DNA of 64,000 nucleotides from Massilia aurea (GTDB taxonomy: Bacteria > Pseudomonadota > Gammaproteobacteria > Burkholderiales > Burkholderiaceae_D). Below are positions 17,669 through 25,899 of this stretch, one piece after another (position 1 is the first letter of the stretch; every line of letters begins with the position of its first letter). The notes under the pieces are model-generated. The model made no database searches. It had not been told where the DNA came from and was given only the letters and a program-made list of their open reading frames with translations. Location: positions 682,001-746,000 of the forward strand of contig NZ_JANUGZ010000004.1 of the NCBI RefSeq assembly GCF_024753205.1, written 5' to 3'. Position numbers and translations under genes: made by a program.

Positions 17669-19075
17669 TCAGAAAGTCATTGGCAAACGCAGCGTCAGCG
17701 TCACGTCCGGCGTGTCACGCGTGACGCCGGCGCCGACGGCAATGTTGAGCGAGCGTTGCGGACTCAGGCGGTAGGAGTACCCCAGTAGCAGCGTCCCCAG
17801 CTGGGTGCGTACCGAGCCGATCGAGGTCGCGCCGTTCTGGCGCATGCGCCCGATCGTGCTGTGGTCATAGCCCAGGCTCAGCGACGCTTTGTCGTTGAGC
17901 GCCAGGCCCATGCCAAAGTTAAAGCCCAGCACGGCGCCCGGTTGCAGCGAGCCGAGCGGTTCGCGTTCGCCATTGCGTACCAGGCGCGTCACGTCGTCGC
18001 GCTTGAAGTTGTGCACGTAGCTCAGGTTGCCGAAGAAGACGGCCGGATCGGATGGATACAGCCAGGTCAGCGTGCCTTGCAGCGAATGGAAGCCCGAGCC
18101 CGTGGGCAGATCCAGCGGCAGGCCGGTGCCGGTGACGTTCTCGCCGATGCAGCGGCGTTCGCAATCGGTGATGACCTCGAACGGATCGCGCCCGGTGCGG
18201 CTCTTGTAGCGCAGGCCGGCAATGTAATAGCCCTTGTCGGCGCCGCCGTTATTGAGCTGGTAGCGACCGGCCACTTCAACGTCGCCCATGCCCTTGCCGG
18301 TCGTATCGAACACGCGTTCGACCGCCGTGCCGGTGAATATTTCCCGGCTGACGGTGGCGTCGGAGCGGTACACATAAGGCACCTTGACCTCGACCTCCAT
18401 CCGGTTGCTGATGCCGGTGCGGCCGGTAATCGCGGTGGTGAAGGTATTGCGTTTGATTTCACGCACGTCCACCAGACCGATCAGCAGGGCTGGAATCACC
18501 GTGTAGCCGACCAGCGCCACGCGGTTGCTCGACGAGTAACCGTATTGCATCGACGGTTCGAGCACATAGGTCCCGGGCGCCGTGAGCACGCCCGGCTGGT
18601 CGCCGATCGGTGCGACTTCCGGCGGCCGGTTCGGTTGCTGGCGGCTGGTGTTTTGCGCCTGCGCCGGCGGGGCCGGCTGGACCGGTGCCGGGGCGGGTAC
18701 GCCGGGCTGGTCCGGTCGCTGCTGTGGCGGCAGCGGCGCCGGCACGCCCGTTACCGCAGGCGGCAATACGGGCGGCTCGGCCACCGGCGCCTGGCCGCTC
18801 ATCGAGCCACCCGTGCCGCGCTGCTGCGACAGCAGTACGCCATCGGCCGGCGTCCCCATGCGCTGCAATTGTTCACGCTGCGCCTGCACCTCCAGCAGCA
18901 GACGATTGACCAACGCGCGTTGCTGCGCCAGTTCGTCCTTCAGCTGTGACAGTTCGGTATGGGATGGCTGGGCGCCATTGTTCGACAGGGGAGCAACTTG
19001 TTGAGCGAGTGCAGGCGGCGCCATAAGGGCCGCCGCCAGGCCCGCAGCGCCGAGCCGCGCGACGTGTGGATACAT
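17669..19075 (-). CDS. Outer-membrane beta-barrel with N-terminal coiled coil (FapF-like)
   Basis: A 468-aa exported protein. Residues 1-24 are a signal peptide ending PPALAQ. A coiled-coil stretch follows at about 38-74 (LSQLKDELAQQRALVNRLLL). Residues about 90-155 form a Pro/Gln/Ala-rich linker. The rest is alternating amphipathic strands ending in a phenylalanine (LTLRLPMTF), as in outer-membrane barrels. Coiled coil, linker and barrel in this order are the known layout of FapF, the pore exporting Fap amyloid fibrils. Similar barrels are also filed as phenol-degradation MetA-type transporters. It is the last gene of the five-gene set, 38 bp after the preceding gene. Its role as the secretion pore of this set is inference from layout and context. 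Confidence 0.7.
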   Translation of the reverse strand: MYPHVARLGAAGLAAALMAPPALAQQVAPLSNNGAQPSHTELSQLKDELAQQRALVNRLLLEVQAQREQLQRMGTPADGVLLSQQRGTGGSMSGQAPVAEPPVLPPAVTGVPAPLPPQQRPDQPGVPAPAPVQPAPPAQAQNTSRQQPNRPPEVAPIGDQPGVLTAPGTYVLEPSMQYGYSSSNRVALVGYTVIPALLIGLVDVREIKRNTFTTAITGRTGISNRMEVEVKVPYVYRSDATVSREIFTGTAVERVFDTTGKGMGDVEVAGRYQLNNGGADKGYYIAGLRYKSRTGRDPFEVITDCERRCIGENVTGTGLPLDLPTGSGFHSLQGTLTWLYPSDPAVFFGNLSYVHNFKRDDVTRLVRNGEREPLGSLQPGAVLGFNFGMGLALNDKASLSLGYDHSTIGRMRQNGATSIGSVRTQLGTLLLGYSYRLSPQRSLNIAVGAGVTRDTPDVTLTLRLPMTF

Positions 19076-19113
19076 CCAGATTCTCCAGAGTTATTGTTGG
19101 TGGTATTGAACAT

Positions 19114-19623
19114 TCATAGCCCGCCCGGCGAACGCACGACGGCGTCCCGGATCGTCGACTGGAAATTGATGTCCTTGATCAGCGACATGCTGTTGACTGT
19201 TGACGAAATGGTGGTCGCGGTGCGGATATCCTGGCCGCTGAGGGTGTTCTGGACCAGCGTCGCACCGTTGGGCAGGTTGAGGTCGGTAGCGGCATAGTTG
19301 TTGCCGCCGATCTGGATCATCCGCGCCGCGCCCAGCGCATCCTGGGTCAGGCGCGCCTGTTCGGCTGTCATGGCCGCCAGATCGGGGATGGCGATATTCG
19401 TGCGCGCCATGATTTCGCCGTTGATCGACACAACGCGCTCGATGCCGAGCGACAGCGACAGGCCGCCAGCCACCTCGAAGCCGCCACGGGTGGCGTCCAG
19501 CGTCGTGGCGGCAACCGGCGTGCCAAGTACCGGTACGATCGGCTCGGCGGCCTGGGCGAGCGTCAGGGCGCCCGCCAACAGGCCCAGCAAGGCAGTGTGC
19601 GAAGGGTAGGGTGGAAGGCGCAT
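19114..19623 (-). CDS. Small secreted protein of the Fap-like set, unknown family
   Basis: A 169-aa protein with a signal peptide (hydrophobic LLGLLAGALTLAQA, cleavage near residue 26). The mature part contains a strand-rich segment with VVSINGEIMARTNIAIPD and, near the C-terminus, QNTLSGQDIRTATTISSTVN, a Thr/Ser/Asn-rich stretch of the kind seen in amyloid-export partners. I do not recognise a named family. It lies 11 bp after the C39 peptidase gene and 38 bp before the barrel gene, so it is almost surely co-expressed with them. It could be a chaperone, a minor fibre subunit or a pore accessory. Confidence 0.65.
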   Translation of the reverse strand: MRLPPYPSHTALLGLLAGALTLAQAAEPIVPVLGTPVAATTLDATRGGFEVAGGLSLSLGIERVVSINGEIMARTNIAIPDLAAMTAEQARLTQDALGAARMIQIGGNNYAATDLNLPNGATLVQNTLSGQDIRTATTISSTVNSMSLIKDINFQSTIRDAVVRSPGGL

Positions 19624-19634
19624 GGTGGTCCCCG

Positions 19635-20318
19635 TTAAAAATCGCCCGGCCCGAACTTGGGCAGGGTCGCGCTCAGCTGGTCCTGGTGCATGCCGGTGCC
19701 CAGTGGCGCACGCGGCGCGCCACGCCAGTCTTCCGGTGTGTTGAAGGCAACCTGGTCCTTGTGGCTGTGGATCACGAACAAGATCTTGTTACGCCAGATT
19801 TCCTGGAACCGTTCCATGCTCACGACGCGGTTGCCGGTGGACGGGTCGCCAATCAGGATGCGGCCGTCTTCGGCGCCTTTGATGACCACGAAATGGTTGA
19901 AGCCGCGGTCGGTGATGAGGACGATGGCGGGCAGTTTTTCGGCGATCAGTTTTTCAATGGGCAGCTTGAAGCCGTCGGCGCGAAACCCGCGCGTGGCAAG
20001 AAAGCGCTGCATGTCGAGCAGCGAAAAACCTTCCTTGTGAATCTTGGTCTTGTCGCCGCTGGCATACATCTGCTGGAACACGTCCTGTTCGGGCGTGGGC
20101 GTCTGATAGTGGTGCGACAGCAAGGTGGCCAGCGCGGCGGCGCCGCAGCTGTAGTCATATTGCTGGCGCAGCGTGCGCTGGAATTTGATGTCCTTGAGAC
20201 TGGTCACCGGCACGTTGACGCGCCCGACGCCGGCCAGATCCAGCGCATGCGCACTGTGCGGCGCAAGCAGGGCACCGCACAGTGCGAGGATCATCAGCAA
20301 ATAAGGGCCTGGTGTCAT
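19635..20318 (-). CDS. Periplasmic C39-family cysteine peptidase (FapD-like)
   Basis: A 227-aa protein with a signal peptide (cleavage near residue 25, HSAHA). The C39 fold is shown by QQYDYSCGAAALATLL with Cys58, GFNHFVVIKG with His142, and LIGDPSTG with Asp158, so the catalytic triad is complete. Unlike bacteriocin transporters it is not fused to an ABC exporter and is itself exported. A free periplasmic C39 peptidase beside a coiled-coil barrel is the signature of FapD in Pseudomonas functional-amyloid operons. It starts 2 bp after the stop of the small secreted protein gene. The start at ATG 20318 follows the signal peptide; the frame continues upstream without meaning. Confidence 0.85.
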   Translation of the reverse strand: MTPGPYLLMILALCGALLAPHSAHALDLAGVGRVNVPVTSLKDIKFQRTLRQQYDYSCGAAALATLLSHHYQTPTPEQDVFQQMYASGDKTKIHKEGFSLLDMQRFLATRGFRADGFKLPIEKLIAEKLPAIVLITDRGFNHFVVIKGAEDGRILIGDPSTGNRVVSMERFQEIWRNKILFVIHSHKDQVAFNTPEDWRGAPRAPLGTGMHQDQLSATLPKFGPGDF

Positions 20319-20320
20319 GC

Positions 20321-20722
20321 TTATTGCAGTTGCAGGTTGATGACGGTCGCGTTCTGGATCAGGACGTTCGCGCCGGAATTCTGGATCACGACTGGCAAGC
20401 CCGATGCGTTGGCGAACGAGCCGCCGCTGATCACGTTCATGCCGGTGGTCACGTTGGTGGCCGTGTTGTTGCCGACCGTGCCGCCCAGCGTCGCTTCGGT
20501 GGTAATGATGTCGGTGCCGCCGCGCAGGTCGCCCAGGACAGCAGCGTCGGTGGTCTTGCCCCAGCCGCTCGCGAGATCGTCGCCGGCGGCCGGCGCCACG
20601 TTCACTGTCGACAAAAAGCTCACCGCCACCGGCAATCTGGCCGGCTCGGTGATCTGGGCTGCCGCTGGCAGAGCAGCGCCTGCCGTCAGCACGAGAAATC
20701 CAATCTGGTGTAGTTGTTTCAT
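20321..20722 (-). CDS. Small secreted Asn/Thr/Val-rich protein, possible minor fibre subunit
   Basis: A 133-aa protein with a signal peptide (MKQLHQIGFLVLTAGAALPAAAQ, cleavage near 23). The C-terminal half is Asn/Thr/Gly/Val-rich (VGNNTATNVTTGMNVISGG, then VVIQNSGANVLIQNATVIN), alternating polar and hydrophobic residues as in beta-strand stacking proteins. I recognise no named family. It lies between the 705-aa repeat protein (89 bp upstream) and the C39 gene (2 bp downstream). By position it resembles a FapB-like nucleator or another minor component, but no sequence homology to FapB was established. Confidence 0.65.
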   Translation of the reverse strand: MKQLHQIGFLVLTAGAALPAAAQITEPARLPVAVSFLSTVNVAPAAGDDLASGWGKTTDAAVLGDLRGGTDIITTEATLGGTVGNNTATNVTTGMNVISGGSFANASGLPVVIQNSGANVLIQNATVINLQLQ

Positions 20723-20811
20723 GATGCCTCGCTCGAAAGGACCGCCATGCGGGCAAAGCGCCGCATGGCGGGAGTGCAGGGCGCGCAGCGTGCCCTGCAC
20801 CCATTGCCTGA

Positions 20812-22929
20812 TTACTGGCCTGCGCCGCCGACGTTCATGTTCGACTGCACGTTGACGCTTTGCTGGATCAGCGAGGAGAAGCCGTTGTTCTGGCTGATGA
20901 TCGAGATGCCGGCTGCCGACTGGGCGATGTTGTTCATCGAGTTCGACATGTCGAACGAGCCCGAGCTGACGTTGTTGGTGCCGCCATTGCCGCCGGTGCC
21001 CGAGCCGCCAAAGCCGCCGGTACCTGCACCGGCCGTCATTTCGCCGCCCGAACCACCTGCGCCGGACGTGGTTGCACCGCCTGCGCCGCCGCTGCCGCCA
21101 GCGCCCGACGATGCGTCACCCGAGGTGGCCGAGCCGCCCGTGGCGCCGCCGTTGGTGGCCGCGCCGCCTGCACCGCTGGCGCCGGTCGATGCAGTCGCTT
21201 CCGCGCCCGAACCGCCCATGCCGCCAGTGCCTGCCGTGCCGCCCTGGCCTGCGCCGCCCGCGCCGCCAGTGCCGGTCGCACCGTTGCCGCCCATGCCAGC
21301 CGTACCGGCTGCGCCCGAACCACCGGTGCCTGCCGTGCCAGTGGCGCCCGCGCCACCCGTGCCGGCCAGTGCCGCGCCGGCGCCGCCGGTGCCGCCGGTC
21401 GAGGCGCCGCCTGCTGCGCCGCTACCCGAGGTGTTCGACGATGCGGCGCCCGAGCCGCCCGCGCCGCCCGCTGCACCGGCGCCGCCCAGGCCTGCCGTCG
21501 AGTCGCCTGCGCCGTTGGTGCTGGCGCCGCTGGTCGGGCTGCCGGCCGTGCTGGTGCCGCCGGTATTGCTCGGTGCGCCGCTGGCGCCGCCCGTGCCTGC
21601 CGTTTCGCTGCCCGGCATGCCGCCTGCGCCCGAAGTCGCCGTGGCGTCCCCGATGCCGGCGCCGCCGCCGCTTGCGCCGTTCGAGGCCGTCAGGGTCGAA
21701 CCGGCCGAGGTGCCGCCCATGCCGCCTGCGCCGCCCGTGCCGCCTGCTGCGCCCGCGCCGCCCCATGCCGAGCCGGTGTTGCCACCCGCGCCGCCCGCGC
21801 CGCCTGTTGCAGCGCCGGTGCCGCCGCCATTGCCGCCAGCCAGCGAGCCGGTCGAGCCGCCTGCGCCGCCCATGGCCGAGCCGCCTGCCGCGCCCGAGCC
21901 ACCATTGGCCGCGCCACCCGATGCGCCCGCGCCGCCCAGGCCGGCGCCGCCTGCCGCGCCGTTGCCGCCGGCAGCGTAGCCGCCCATCGCGCCCGCTGCG
22001 CCCGCACCGCCCGTGGCGCCTGCAGCACCCGTGGACCCGCTTGCGCCGCCAGCTGCGTTGCCGACAGTCGATGCGCCGGTCGAGGCGGTGCCGGCAGCAG
22101 CATAGCCGCCAGCCCCGCCTGCCGCGCCTGCCGCACCCGAGGCCGCGCCGCCAGCAGCACCGGTGCCGTTCGCCCCGCCGCCATAGCCCACGCCGCCTGC
22201 CGCGCCGGAACCGGTTGCACCGTTGGCGCCGCCGTTGTTCTGTGCGGTGTTGCCGATATTGCTGATGTTATTGCCGCTGACGTTGCCGGTCAGGGCGCTG
22301 GTGGAGGTTGCCGACGAGGTGTTGAACGAATTCGCCACCGACGAGCTGGCGGTGCCGCCGTTGTTGGCTGCCGCAGCACCGGCCGCTTGGGCGCTGGCGT
22401 CGCCCGAGCTGTTGTTCTGGCCCGAGCTGTTCTGGCTGCTGTCGCTGTTGTTGGTGGTCGTGGTGGCGATGTCCGTGGTGTCGTTGCTGTCAACCTGCAT
22501 GTTGCGGGTATCGGACTGGTTGCTGGTCTGGCTGTTGCTGTTGTTCGTCGTGTTGTTCGAGACGCGGTTGTCCGAGTTGTCCACCTGGTTATTGGTGGTG
22601 CTTGTGGTGGTGTTCGTGTTGGTGCGCTGGCTGTTGTCGGTCTGCGCGTTGGAGTTCGTATTGTTTGCTGTGTTGTTGCTGTCCGTCTGGCTGTTGTTGG
22701 TGTTGGTGCTGGTTGCCGTGTTGTTGCTGTCGGCCTGGCTGTTGTTGGTATTGGTCGCGGTGTTGTTGCTGTTCCGGGAATCCGTCAGGGAGCTGCTGTC
22801 CGTGTTGGTTGTGTTGGTCATCGTCGACGTTTGGGTATTGCCGCCACGGACGTCATTAACGGTGTTCTCTTGTGCGTGGGCCATGCTGAAAGCCAGGGCG
22901 ATCGCGGTTGCCAGGATAGTGCGCTTCAT
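20812..22929 (-). CDS. Giant secreted Asn/Thr/Ser-rich and Gly/Ala-rich repeat protein (fibre candidate)
   Basis: A 705-aa exported protein with three parts. After a signal peptide (MKRTILATAIALAFSMAHA), residues about 20-215 are almost only Asn, Thr, Ser, Gln and Asp, with loose repeats such as NNTATNTNNSQADS. Residues about 250-650 are almost only Gly, Ala, Ser, Thr with occasional Met/Asn, in short GGAGG-, GAAGG- and GTGG-type units. The last 50 residues return to strand-prone sequence (GISIISQNNGFSSLIQQSVN). No Cys and no large folded domain are visible. The composition suggests an extracellular polymer: amyloid-like by the Asn/Gln part, silk-like by the Gly/Ala part. ATG 22929 has GGGGAG 5 nt upstream and lies about 57 nt below the predicted sigma-54 start site. 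It is the first gene of the five-gene set. Polymer function is inferred. Confidence 0.72.
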   Translation of the reverse strand: MKRTILATAIALAFSMAHAQENTVNDVRGGNTQTSTMTNTTNTDSSSLTDSRNSNNTATNTNNSQADSNNTATSTNTNNSQTDSNNTANNTNSNAQTDNSQRTNTNTTTSTTNNQVDNSDNRVSNNTTNNSNSQTSNQSDTRNMQVDSNDTTDIATTTTNNSDSSQNSSGQNNSSGDASAQAAGAAAANNGGTASSSVANSFNTSSATSTSALTGNVSGNNISNIGNTAQNNGGANGATGSGAAGGVGYGGGANGTGAAGGAASGAAGAAGGAGGYAAAGTASTGASTVGNAAGGASGSTGAAGATGGAGAAGAMGGYAAGGNGAAGGAGLGGAGASGGAANGGSGAAGGSAMGGAGGSTGSLAGGNGGGTGAATGGAGGAGGNTGSAWGGAGAAGGTGGAGGMGGTSAGSTLTASNGASGGGAGIGDATATSGAGGMPGSETAGTGGASGAPSNTGGTSTAGSPTSGASTNGAGDSTAGLGGAGAAGGAGGSGAASSNTSGSGAAGGASTGGTGGAGAALAGTGGAGATGTAGTGGSGAAGTAGMGGNGATGTGGAGGAGQGGTAGTGGMGGSGAEATASTGASGAGGAATNGGATGGSATSGDASSGAGGSGGAGGATTSGAGGSGGEMTAGAGTGGFGGSGTGGNGGTNNVSSGSFDMSNSMNNIAQSAAGISIISQNNGFSSLIQQSVNVQSNMNVGGAGQ
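20980..22240. repeat. Low-complexity DNA coding the Gly/Ala region
   Basis: About 1.25 kb is built of short, imperfect repeats of GCCGCC-, GCCGCCTGCGCC- and GCCCGCGCCGCC-like units (plus strand), encoding Gly/Ala runs on the minus strand. It leaves long but meaningless open frames on the opposite strand. Such DNA is prone to slippage and assembly collapse, so the exact repeat number here may not be stable. Confidence 0.7.
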
Positions 22930-22996
22930 TGTTGCTCCCCTAATATCACGGTTTAAGTTTCCCGAGGTCTCGTGACGCCCGGTCCACTTCTGTATT

Positions 22997-23012
22997 AGCA
23001 GGTCTCGTGCCA
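22997..23012 (-). promoter_or_regulatory. Sigma-54 (-24/-12) promoter of the Fap-like operon
   Basis: On the minus strand TGGCACGAGACCTGCT departs from the consensus TGGCACG-N4-TTGCW at one non-invariant position only. GG (23011-23010) and GC (22999-22998) are correctly spaced. The predicted start is near 22986. The activator gene of the matching class lies just upstream. The rest of the gap 22930-23305 holds a candidate upstream site but no gene. Confidence 0.8.
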
Positions 23013-23113
23013 GCACAGGCCACTTGAGCAAGTCATTGATTTTGTAGGACTAATTTGATGAGCTCGCAGCGCCGTCAACAGAACGATGAAACACGCCAAT
23101 AGCTAGAACGACA

Positions 23114-23135
23114 AGTGTCTCAGTCGTGTGACACT
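23114..23135. promoter_or_regulatory. Candidate upstream activator site (inverted repeat)
   Basis: AGTGTC (23114-23119) and GACACT (23130-23135) are perfect complements around 10 bp, about 100 bp upstream of the sigma-54 promoter, a usual distance for an enhancer-binding site. A second pair, GTTGCA (23136-23141) and TGCAAC (23168-23173), follows. Binding by the neighbouring activator is a guess. Confidence 0.35.
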
Positions 23136-23305
23136 GTTGCAGAATTGAAGGGAAAACTGTATCAAATTGCAACCGTGACGCATGGTTGACAGAGTGGGCG
23201 CGACTCATCAGCCTGCTGCCTTGTGGCAAGCACGCTGCATAAAAACCCTGTGAATTCAAGGACAAACACGGTAGGACAGGGCCGACGCCGGGCCAGGAAT
23301 GACGC

Positions 23306-24652
23306 CTACACCGAAATCTCGTGCTTGGCCATCAGGCGATACAGCGTCATGCGCGATACACCCAGTTCGCGTGCCGCCCGGCTGATGTTGTTGCCGCTGC
23401 GGGCCAGGCTCTCCCCGATGGCCACGCGTTCGGCGCTCAGGCGCGATGTGCCCAGGCCGACGCCATGCGGGCAGATGGGACCGACGCCTGGCAAATCGAG
23501 GTCTTCCGGCATCACGAGGCGATGCTCGGCCAATACCATGGCGCGGCGCACGCGGTTGATCAGTTCGCGCACATTGCCGGGCCAGTCGTAGCGCGTCATG
23601 GCCTGCAAGGCTTCGCGGCTCACGCCCTTGAGTTGGGGGCTGCGTTCGCTGGCGAACTTGTTGAAGATGAGATCGGTAAGCAGCGGCAAGTCTTCCTTGC
23701 GTTCACGCAGCGCCGGTACGCGGATCGGGAACACGCTGAGGCGGTAGTACAGATCTTCGCGGAAGCGGCCGTCGGCCACGGCCTGGGGCAGGTCGACGTG
23801 GGTGGCGGTGATCACGCGCGCATCGACCGCGATGGTGCGGGTGCCGCCGACCCGGTAGATCACGCGCTCTTGCAGGAAGCGCAGCAAGCTTGCCTGGAGG
23901 TCCAGCGGCAGGTCGCCAATTTCGTCGAGGAAAATGCTGCCGCCGGATGCCGCTTCGAGCAGGCCCTGCTTGTCGCGCATGGCGCCGGTGAAGGCGCCCC
24001 GTTCGTGACCGAACAGTTCAGAGTGGATCAGCGCCGGCGCCATGGCCGCGCAATTGATGGCGATGAACGGACCCGTGGCGCGGGGCGAGCGCAGGTGGAT
24101 TTCCTGCGCGGCCAGCTCCTTGCCGCTGCCGCTTTCGCCGCAGATCAGAACCGGCGCGTCGACGGCGGCGATCTTGTCGATATGCGAGCGCAGGCGGGCA
24201 ATAGCGGCCGACGTGCCGTCGATGTGGCTCACGCGCAGTGCGCCGTCGTGCGGCGCCGACCGCGTGGCCATGCTCGCCATGCCGTGGGCGTGGCCCAGTG
24301 AGTGCTGCAGCCGCAGTGTGTCGACCGGCAGCGTATGAAAGTCGACCAGATGCGCTGCGATCAGTTCGCGCAGGGCCGGCTGGACTAGACGGTGCGCGTC
24401 GAACACGCCCACCCAGCGCATGTGGTGATGCTGATGCAGGAAACGTTCGAGCTCGGCATCGTCTGCGCTGTCGCTGCTGTCGAGCAGCAGGCCCACGCCG
24501 TAGTGTTGCTGGGACAAGACCTTGCGCGCCGCAGCCAGATGCTCAACGACGCAGACATCCCAGCCGGGCAGGGCGCCATGGCAGGCGCGGGCGTGCGCAC
24601 TGCCTTCACGCGTAATGCAGATAAGACGTTTTACAGGCACCGGTATCCTCAT
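23306..24652 (-). CDS. Sigma-54-dependent activator with VpsR-type N-terminal domain
   Basis: A 448-aa enhancer-binding protein. Residues 1-125 form a degenerate receiver-like domain of the VpsR type, with Asp58 in LLLDSSDS at about the place of the phosphoacceptor. The AAA+ domain has Walker A GESGSGKE (172-179), GAFTGA (219-224) that contacts sigma-54, and Walker B IFLDEIGD. A Fis-type HTH ends the protein (about 410-445, NISRAARELGVSRMTLYR). VpsR in Vibrio switches on biofilm matrix genes in response to cyclic di-GMP. The nearest target here is the -24/-12 promoter at 22997, 300 bp past its stop codon. The start is ATG 24652; a GTG at 24667 would add five residues. Confidence 0.9.
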   Translation of the reverse strand: MRIPVPVKRLICITREGSAHARACHGALPGWDVCVVEHLAAARKVLSQQHYGVGLLLDSSDSADDAELERFLHQHHHMRWVGVFDAHRLVQPALRELIAAHLVDFHTLPVDTLRLQHSLGHAHGMASMATRSAPHDGALRVSHIDGTSAAIARLRSHIDKIAAVDAPVLICGESGSGKELAAQEIHLRSPRATGPFIAINCAAMAPALIHSELFGHERGAFTGAMRDKQGLLEAASGGSIFLDEIGDLPLDLQASLLRFLQERVIYRVGGTRTIAVDARVITATHVDLPQAVADGRFREDLYYRLSVFPIRVPALRERKEDLPLLTDLIFNKFASERSPQLKGVSREALQAMTRYDWPGNVRELINRVRRAMVLAEHRLVMPEDLDLPGVGPICPHGVGLGTSRLSAERVAIGESLARSGNNISRAARELGVSRMTLYRLMAKHEISV

Positions 24653-25131
24653 CAGACTGGTTGGCACCCGCTACGCAGCCATGCGTCCCGGCACACCATG
24701 GGACCATGCAACGTCGATGGGCGCAACGACCGGCGCTTGCCGGCTGAAACATCGTGTTAATTAAACCAAAACTGTGGCGAACATGGCGCACAACTGTTGA
24801 TAAAAATCTAATGAGAAATGCAATATTGAATCAAACGTTTAATTCTTCGCATAACTATTTGAAAATAGAGTTTGTTTGTTGCTAATGATCTTAGTCGCGC
24901 TGAGCGGCTTGGAAAAGAGGCACGTGCGATGATTCTGGCCTAATTGCACGCTATCGGGCAGATGCGTTGTGGGTAACCAACAAGCGTAAAAAGTTGAATC
25001 CAACCGGACATAAGGCGCGTAATCGGCCTTGCGAGCGTCCCCGTGGAACCCATTGGTGACAGCCAGCTCAGCAGCGCGGCCCTCCTGCCGGGTCCTTGTA
25101 TAATGTGGCAACCCCCAACCTGCATGCCACT
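24653..25131. other. A+T-rich gap between the activator gene and ubiE
   Basis: This 479-bp divergent region is A+T-rich around 24760-24900. It must contain promoters for both neighbours. A TATAAT at 25099-25104, 28 bp before the ubiE start, is the only promoter box I can point to; no good -35 pairs with it. No gene or RNA was recognised. Confidence 0.5.
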
Positions 25132-25866
25132 ATGACAAACACCACCCACTTCGGCTACAAGACCGTCGCCGAGGACCAGAAGGTCCAGGAAGTCGCCAAG
25201 GTCTTCCACTCGGTCGCCGCGAAGTACGATGTCATGAACGATCTGATGTCGGCCGGCCTGCACCGCGCCTGGAAGCTGTTTACGATCGCGCAGGCAGGCG
25301 TGCGGCCCGGCTTCAAGGTGCTCGATATCGCCGGCGGCACGGGCGACCTGGCCAAGGCCTTCGCAAAGCAGGCCGGCAAGACGGGCGAAGTCTGGCTCAC
25401 CGACATCAACGAGTCGATGCTGCGCGTTGGCCGTGACCGTCTCTTGAATAAAGGACTTGTCACCCCAACCATGTTGTGTAACGCCGAAAAGTTGCCGTTT
25501 CCGGACAATTACTTCGACCGGGTCAGCGTTGCCTTCGGCCTGCGCAACATGACGCACAAGGATCAGGCGCTGGCCGAAATGCGCCGCGTGCTCAAGCCGG
25601 GCGGCAAATTGCTGGTGCTCGAATTCTCGAAAGTGATCGCGCCACTGCAAAAGCCATATGACGTGTATTCGTTCTCGGTACTGCCGTGGCTGGGCCAGCG
25701 GATTGCCGGCGACGCCGAAAGCTATCGCTACCTGGCCGAATCGATCCGCATGCATCCCGATCAGGACACCCTGAAGGGCATGCTGGAAGACGCGGGACTG
25801 GAGCGGGTCCAGTATTTCAACCTGACGGCGGGTGTGGCCGCTTTGCACACCGGTATCAAGCTGTAG
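25132..25866 (+). CDS. ubiE: Ubiquinone/menaquinone C-methyltransferase UbiE
   Basis: A 244-aa SAM-dependent methyltransferase acting on the quinone ring in ubiquinone synthesis. SAM motif I is [15 protein letters not shown] (near residue 64), followed by [15 protein letters not shown] and the typical [27 protein letters not shown] 25132 ([12 protein letters not shown]) is the conserved start. It begins a run of genes including ubiJ and ubiB further down, so this stretch supplies several late steps of ubiquinone synthesis, although a terminator after the Tim44-like gene splits the run. Confidence 0.97.
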   Translation: MTNTTHFGYKTVAEDQKVQEVAKVFHSVAAKYDVMNDLMSAGLHRAWKLFTIAQAGVRPGFKVLDIAGGTGDLAKAFAKQAGKTGEVWLTDINESMLRVGRDRLLNKGLVTPTMLCNAEKLPFPDNYFDRVSVAFGLRNMTHKDQALAEMRRVLKPGGKLLVLEFSKVIAPLQKPYDVYSFSVLPWLGQRIAGDAESYRYLAESIRMHPDQDTLKGMLEDAGLERVQYFNLTAGVAALHTGIKL

Positions 25867-25899
25867 TTTTAACTGAAGTTCCAATCAAGGACGGAGACA

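Noticed and set aside
22330..22870. Short direct repeats that might suggest a CRISPR array
   Set aside because: The repeats are of variable length without constant spacers and encode the Asn/Thr/Ser block of the fibre candidate in frame.
20860..22956. A 698-codon Ala/Cys/Arg-rich frame and other long plus-strand frames opposite the Gly/Ala repeat gene
   Set aside because: They are by-products of the repetitive GC-rich DNA. They have no ribosome site, signal peptide or domain, while the minus-strand frame has a signal peptide, ribosome site and promoter.
24839..25111. A 90-codon minus-strand frame before ubiE
   Set aside because: It has no ribosome site or family resemblance and lies over the region that must hold the ubiE promoter.
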